From assembly GCA_022446985.1 (NCBI GenBank), contig JAKVBD010000041.1, positions 1 through 46,026 on the forward strand: a DNA stretch of 46,026 nt, written 5' to 3'. Positions 43,793 to 46,026 of this stretch are shown here, piece after piece (the first letter of the stretch is position 1; each line of letters begins with the position of its first letter). The position numbers were made by a program, and so were the translations under genes. Below the pieces are notes generated by a model. It saw only the letters and a program-made list of their open reading frames with translations, did not search any database and was not told the DNA's origin. This DNA is from Lentisphaerales bacterium (GTDB lineage: Bacteria; Verrucomicrobiota; Lentisphaeria; Lentisphaerales; Lentisphaeraceae).

Positions 43793-44638
43793 ATGAATAA
43801 CGAAAAAGTCAACGCGATAATTACTCTACTGGAAGATGAAGCCTCTGATGTTCGTCAGATGATGGATTCTCAGTTAAAGCAGATGTCTGTAGAAGAGCTT
43901 TCAGAGCTTTGCGAGAAAAGTCGCGAAGTGAATACTGAGATTTCTCTGCACATAAGAGATATCTGTGAAGAGAAAGAGAATGACTTTTTCGTAGCAGAAC
44001 TGGAACAGAAAGTTTCAAATGATGATCTGGATATGGAAGGTATGGCAATCTTTCTATCCAGATTCATTGATCACTCGGTTAAAGCAGAGGACGTTAAAAG
44101 TCTCCTTAATGATTTAACTGAAAGATGTGAAGATTACTTACAAAAGCATTTTGACGAAAATCGCGGTGCTGTGTTAGCTCGTTTTTTAGGTCAGGTAGAG
44201 CAGTATATCGGCGATAGAAAACAATATTTTGCGATTGGTAATTCTTCGATTTACCATGCTTTGACAAATAAAAAAGCCTTACCGATTACCCTTTCAGTGC
44301 TCTACATTGTCTTAGGTAAGAGACTTGGTATTAATATTCAAGGCGTTGCAGTGCCGGCCCATTTTGTTGTGGGTGTTTTTGAAGATGATCCAGTTACTTA
44401 CTATAACCCATTTGATGCTGGAAAAGTTATGTCAGTGAGCGATTGTCAATCATTGGCGAGAAGGGCAGGTTACCCATTTACAGACGACATGTTAGAGCCG
44501 GTTGACGTCAGACCAATCATTCTACGAATGCTGAATAATCTTCAGTACGTTTACACCAGAGAAAAGAAAGCTTCAAAGAGCCGTGCAGTGTCTAAACTTT
44601 TGAAAATCTGGACAGAAAGAGTTTTCGGTCAGGTTTAA
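43793..44638 (+). CDS. SirB1-like transglutaminase-fold protein
   Basis: A 281-residue cytoplasmic protein of the SirB1/UPF0162 family. An N-terminal acidic helical region (1-120) is followed by a transglutaminase-like core. The core segments are SIYHALTNKKALPITLSVLYIVLGKRLG and GVAVPAHFVVGVF, with YYNPFDAGKVMS. The usual PGHF reads PAHF here. The molecular role is not known. It lies 9 bases behind leuB, so it is probably transcribed with it. Its last 4 bases overlap the convergent helicase-like gene. Confidence 0.82.
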   Translation: MNNEKVNAIITLLEDEASDVRQMMDSQLKQMSVEELSELCEKSREVNTEISLHIRDICEEKENDFFVAELEQKVSNDDLDMEGMAIFLSRFIDHSVKAEDVKSLLNDLTERCEDYLQKHFDENRGAVLARFLGQVEQYIGDRKQYFAIGNSSIYHALTNKKALPITLSVLYIVLGKRLGINIQGVAVPAHFVVGVFEDDPVTYYNPFDAGKVMSVSDCQSLARRAGYPFTDDMLEPVDVRPIILRMLNNLQYVYTREKKASKSRAVSKLLKIWTERVFGQV

Positions 44639-45744
44639 GAAAGTCTTTGAATTCTTTGGGTCATTCCGCCCATGACATTTCTATTACTAAAGTCTCGTAT
44701 TTTTAAGACTGGACGATCAAACCTCAATACAACATCTTCATTTACAGCCCCATTTCGATTCTTTAATATAGACAAGGTCATATCTACCAAACGGTCATTT
44801 ACTTTAACTCCCTGCCGAGCCTTAATCATCGATTTGTTATAGACTCCAAGAATGAGATTGGCATCTTGCTCTATATCGCCAGCTTCTCTTAACTGGTCGA
44901 GTCTCACGACTTCATCAGCTTTCCCTTTTTCCAGTTGGGCTCCCATGATGATTGGAATCTTGAAGGTTTTGGCCATACGCAATAGCTCATTCGAAATCAC
45001 CTGTAATTCTCTTTGTCGATCAAAACTACATTCTTTGAGTTTCATTTTCTGGACGTAATCGATAAAAACTCCGCCAACTTTGCCGTCTTTGGTTAAGTAG
45101 GATAATTCATTATGTAAATCATCCAGATCTGGACCATGATCCAGTAACCAGAGCCTACGAGTAGAAGTCATAGATTCTAGTTCTTTAACGGCTTTTTCGA
45201 TTTTCGGATTATCGATTTTGTTGCCTTTCATAATATTCTCAAAGTGAGTAAAGTTATTCGTTTCATCGAAACAGCACTCACTCATATTGATGAGGACTTT
45301 TGAAGCGAGGTGTTTGCTGTTTTCCTCGTAAGAATAAAATAGGAATTGTTTTTGAGGGTACTGTTTAACACAGTTGATAAACATATTGAGCATGACGCTG
45401 GTTTTACCGTGTGAAGGTTGCCCAGCAACGATGGTTAGTGCTTCCTGAGGAATACGAATCAGTTTATCGACTGCAGGCCAGCTGGTCTTAAGGCCTTCGG
45501 TATCTTGTGAAATTTCTACTTCTAGGTCAACTAAACTGTAGGGCCTTAGCTCGCGAATGTCTTTATCGCGATTTAAACCACGTGTTCTTTCGGTTATAAA
45601 TGTCTTGAGTTCTTCATACTTTTGTTGCTTCAGAAGGTTTGACCCATGTTCAAGGAGTTCCTGTAAGCCATTTTCTAGTAGTTCTCGTGCTTGGTTGTAC
45701 TGTAAATCTATCTGTCCTGTCTTAAATGGATCAAATGTTGACAT
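44635..45744 (-). CDS. DnaB-like helicase ATPase domain protein lacking the N-terminal primase-binding domain
   Basis: A 369-residue RecA-fold ATPase related to the C-terminal half of DnaB. It has Walker A GQPSHGKTS (Lys114), Walker B GVFIDYVQKM, the DLREAGDIEQDAN-like block (LDQLREAGDIEQDANLI), and a final KNRNGAVNEDVVLRFDRP that matches the DnaB C-terminal signature. The first 85 residues are charged helices with no resemblance to the DnaB N-terminal domain, which in DnaB binds primase and forms the collar. AAGGAT precedes the ATG. It is probably a paralogue of the replicative helicase; RadA- or KaiC-type identity is less likely given the C-terminal motif. Confidence 0.85.
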   Translation of the reverse strand: MSTFDPFKTGQIDLQYNQARELLENGLQELLEHGSNLLKQQKYEELKTFITERTRGLNRDKDIRELRPYSLVDLEVEISQDTEGLKTSWPAVDKLIRIPQEALTIVAGQPSHGKTSVMLNMFINCVKQYPQKQFLFYSYEENSKHLASKVLINMSECCFDETNNFTHFENIMKGNKIDNPKIEKAVKELESMTSTRRLWLLDHGPDLDDLHNELSYLTKDGKVGGVFIDYVQKMKLKECSFDRQRELQVISNELLRMAKTFKIPIIMGAQLEKGKADEVVRLDQLREAGDIEQDANLILGVYNKSMIKARQGVKVNDRLVDMTLSILKNRNGAVNEDVVLRFDRPVLKIRDFSNRNVMGGMTQRIQRLS

Positions 45745-46026
45745 CCCAATTATCCTTCTGTAAAATTCGCCACCTTCCTATTTTAAAGTACTTTCCCCGG
45801 CTTTGGTAGTAAAATTTTCAGTTAATTTGTTGGTAATGTCTCAAGTATCATTTGATGAAAGGATAATAATTAAGAAGTGCATTTAGGTCAGATTTTAATT
45901 TTGCACAACAAAATATGAGGATTTAAATACAATACGAAATTACAATGTGTCTTTGGCGTAGTCTGTAAGAAACAGGTCTTTCCTTGGATGAACTTGTATT
46001 AAGATTGAAAAAGTTATTTGCTTCAG
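45745..46026. other. Intergenic end of window
   Basis: About 280 AT-rich bases upstream of the helicase-like gene contain no coding frame or RNA gene that can be recognised. They probably hold the promoter of that gene. Confidence 0.4.

Overview
The window looks like a chromosomal piece of a Gram-negative bacterium of the PVC group, most likely a Lentisphaera-like organism (AT-rich, roughly 40 percent GC by eye). The taxonomy is inferred from gene content. It rests on an ECF sigma factor coupled to a transmembrane FecR-LamG anti-sigma protein, a C-T-P-S-R sulfatase relic, a long Chlamydia-like GlyA, and isolated FecR-domain and HDOD genes. No tRNA gene, CRISPR array, prophage or complete insertion sequence was seen.

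Layout. Positions 1-600 hold the 3' end of a 5S rRNA gene (an rRNA operon enters from the left), its terminator, and two truncated 5S copies. Each copy is split by a related insert of about 127 bp. On the minus strand from 4622 to 821 lies a polB-like gene with a lost polymerase active site, a PerR/Irr-like Fur regulator and trxB. A YugP-type zinc peptidase follows (4812), then a secreted FecR protein (minus) divergent from an ECF sigma/anti-sigma pair (6857-8148). Next come a very large probable PPi-type PEP carboxykinase (minus, 8186-11647), the tightly packed folD-pcnB-dacA cluster (11938-15099), and a 2.5-kb decayed HEAT/TPR gene (minus). PatB-like C-S lyase and PP2C (minus) are followed by rnz (plus), tatD-like and tcdA (minus), and proline iminopeptidase (plus).

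From 23679 to 27473 three coupled plus-strand genes form a signalling cassette: a small LPGM-type domain protein, an HDOD protein and a hybrid histidine kinase. A sulfatase pseudogene and an uncharacterised gene come next, then the ECF sigma/FecR-LamG pair (29881-31981), sodB (minus), and the nitrogen module amtB-PII (32926-34748). The translation cluster rpsP-khpA-trmD-rplS-rnhB (without rimM) runs into bioA. Then come the long-form glyA, the branched-chain amino acid genes ilvB-ilvH-leuB, sirB1, and a convergent gene encoding only the ATPase half of a DnaB-like helicase.

Three themes stand out. (1) Repeated decay: two multi-stop pseudogenes and two 5S remnants lie among housekeeping genes. 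(2) Modified paralogues of replication proteins: a polymerase-dead PolB that keeps its exonuclease motifs and a clamp-binding tail, and a DnaB without its primase-binding domain. (3) Redox regulation: the PerR-like gene has a perfect 19-bp palindrome right before its start codon and is followed by trxB. Functions are assigned from motifs read by eye; no database search was run.
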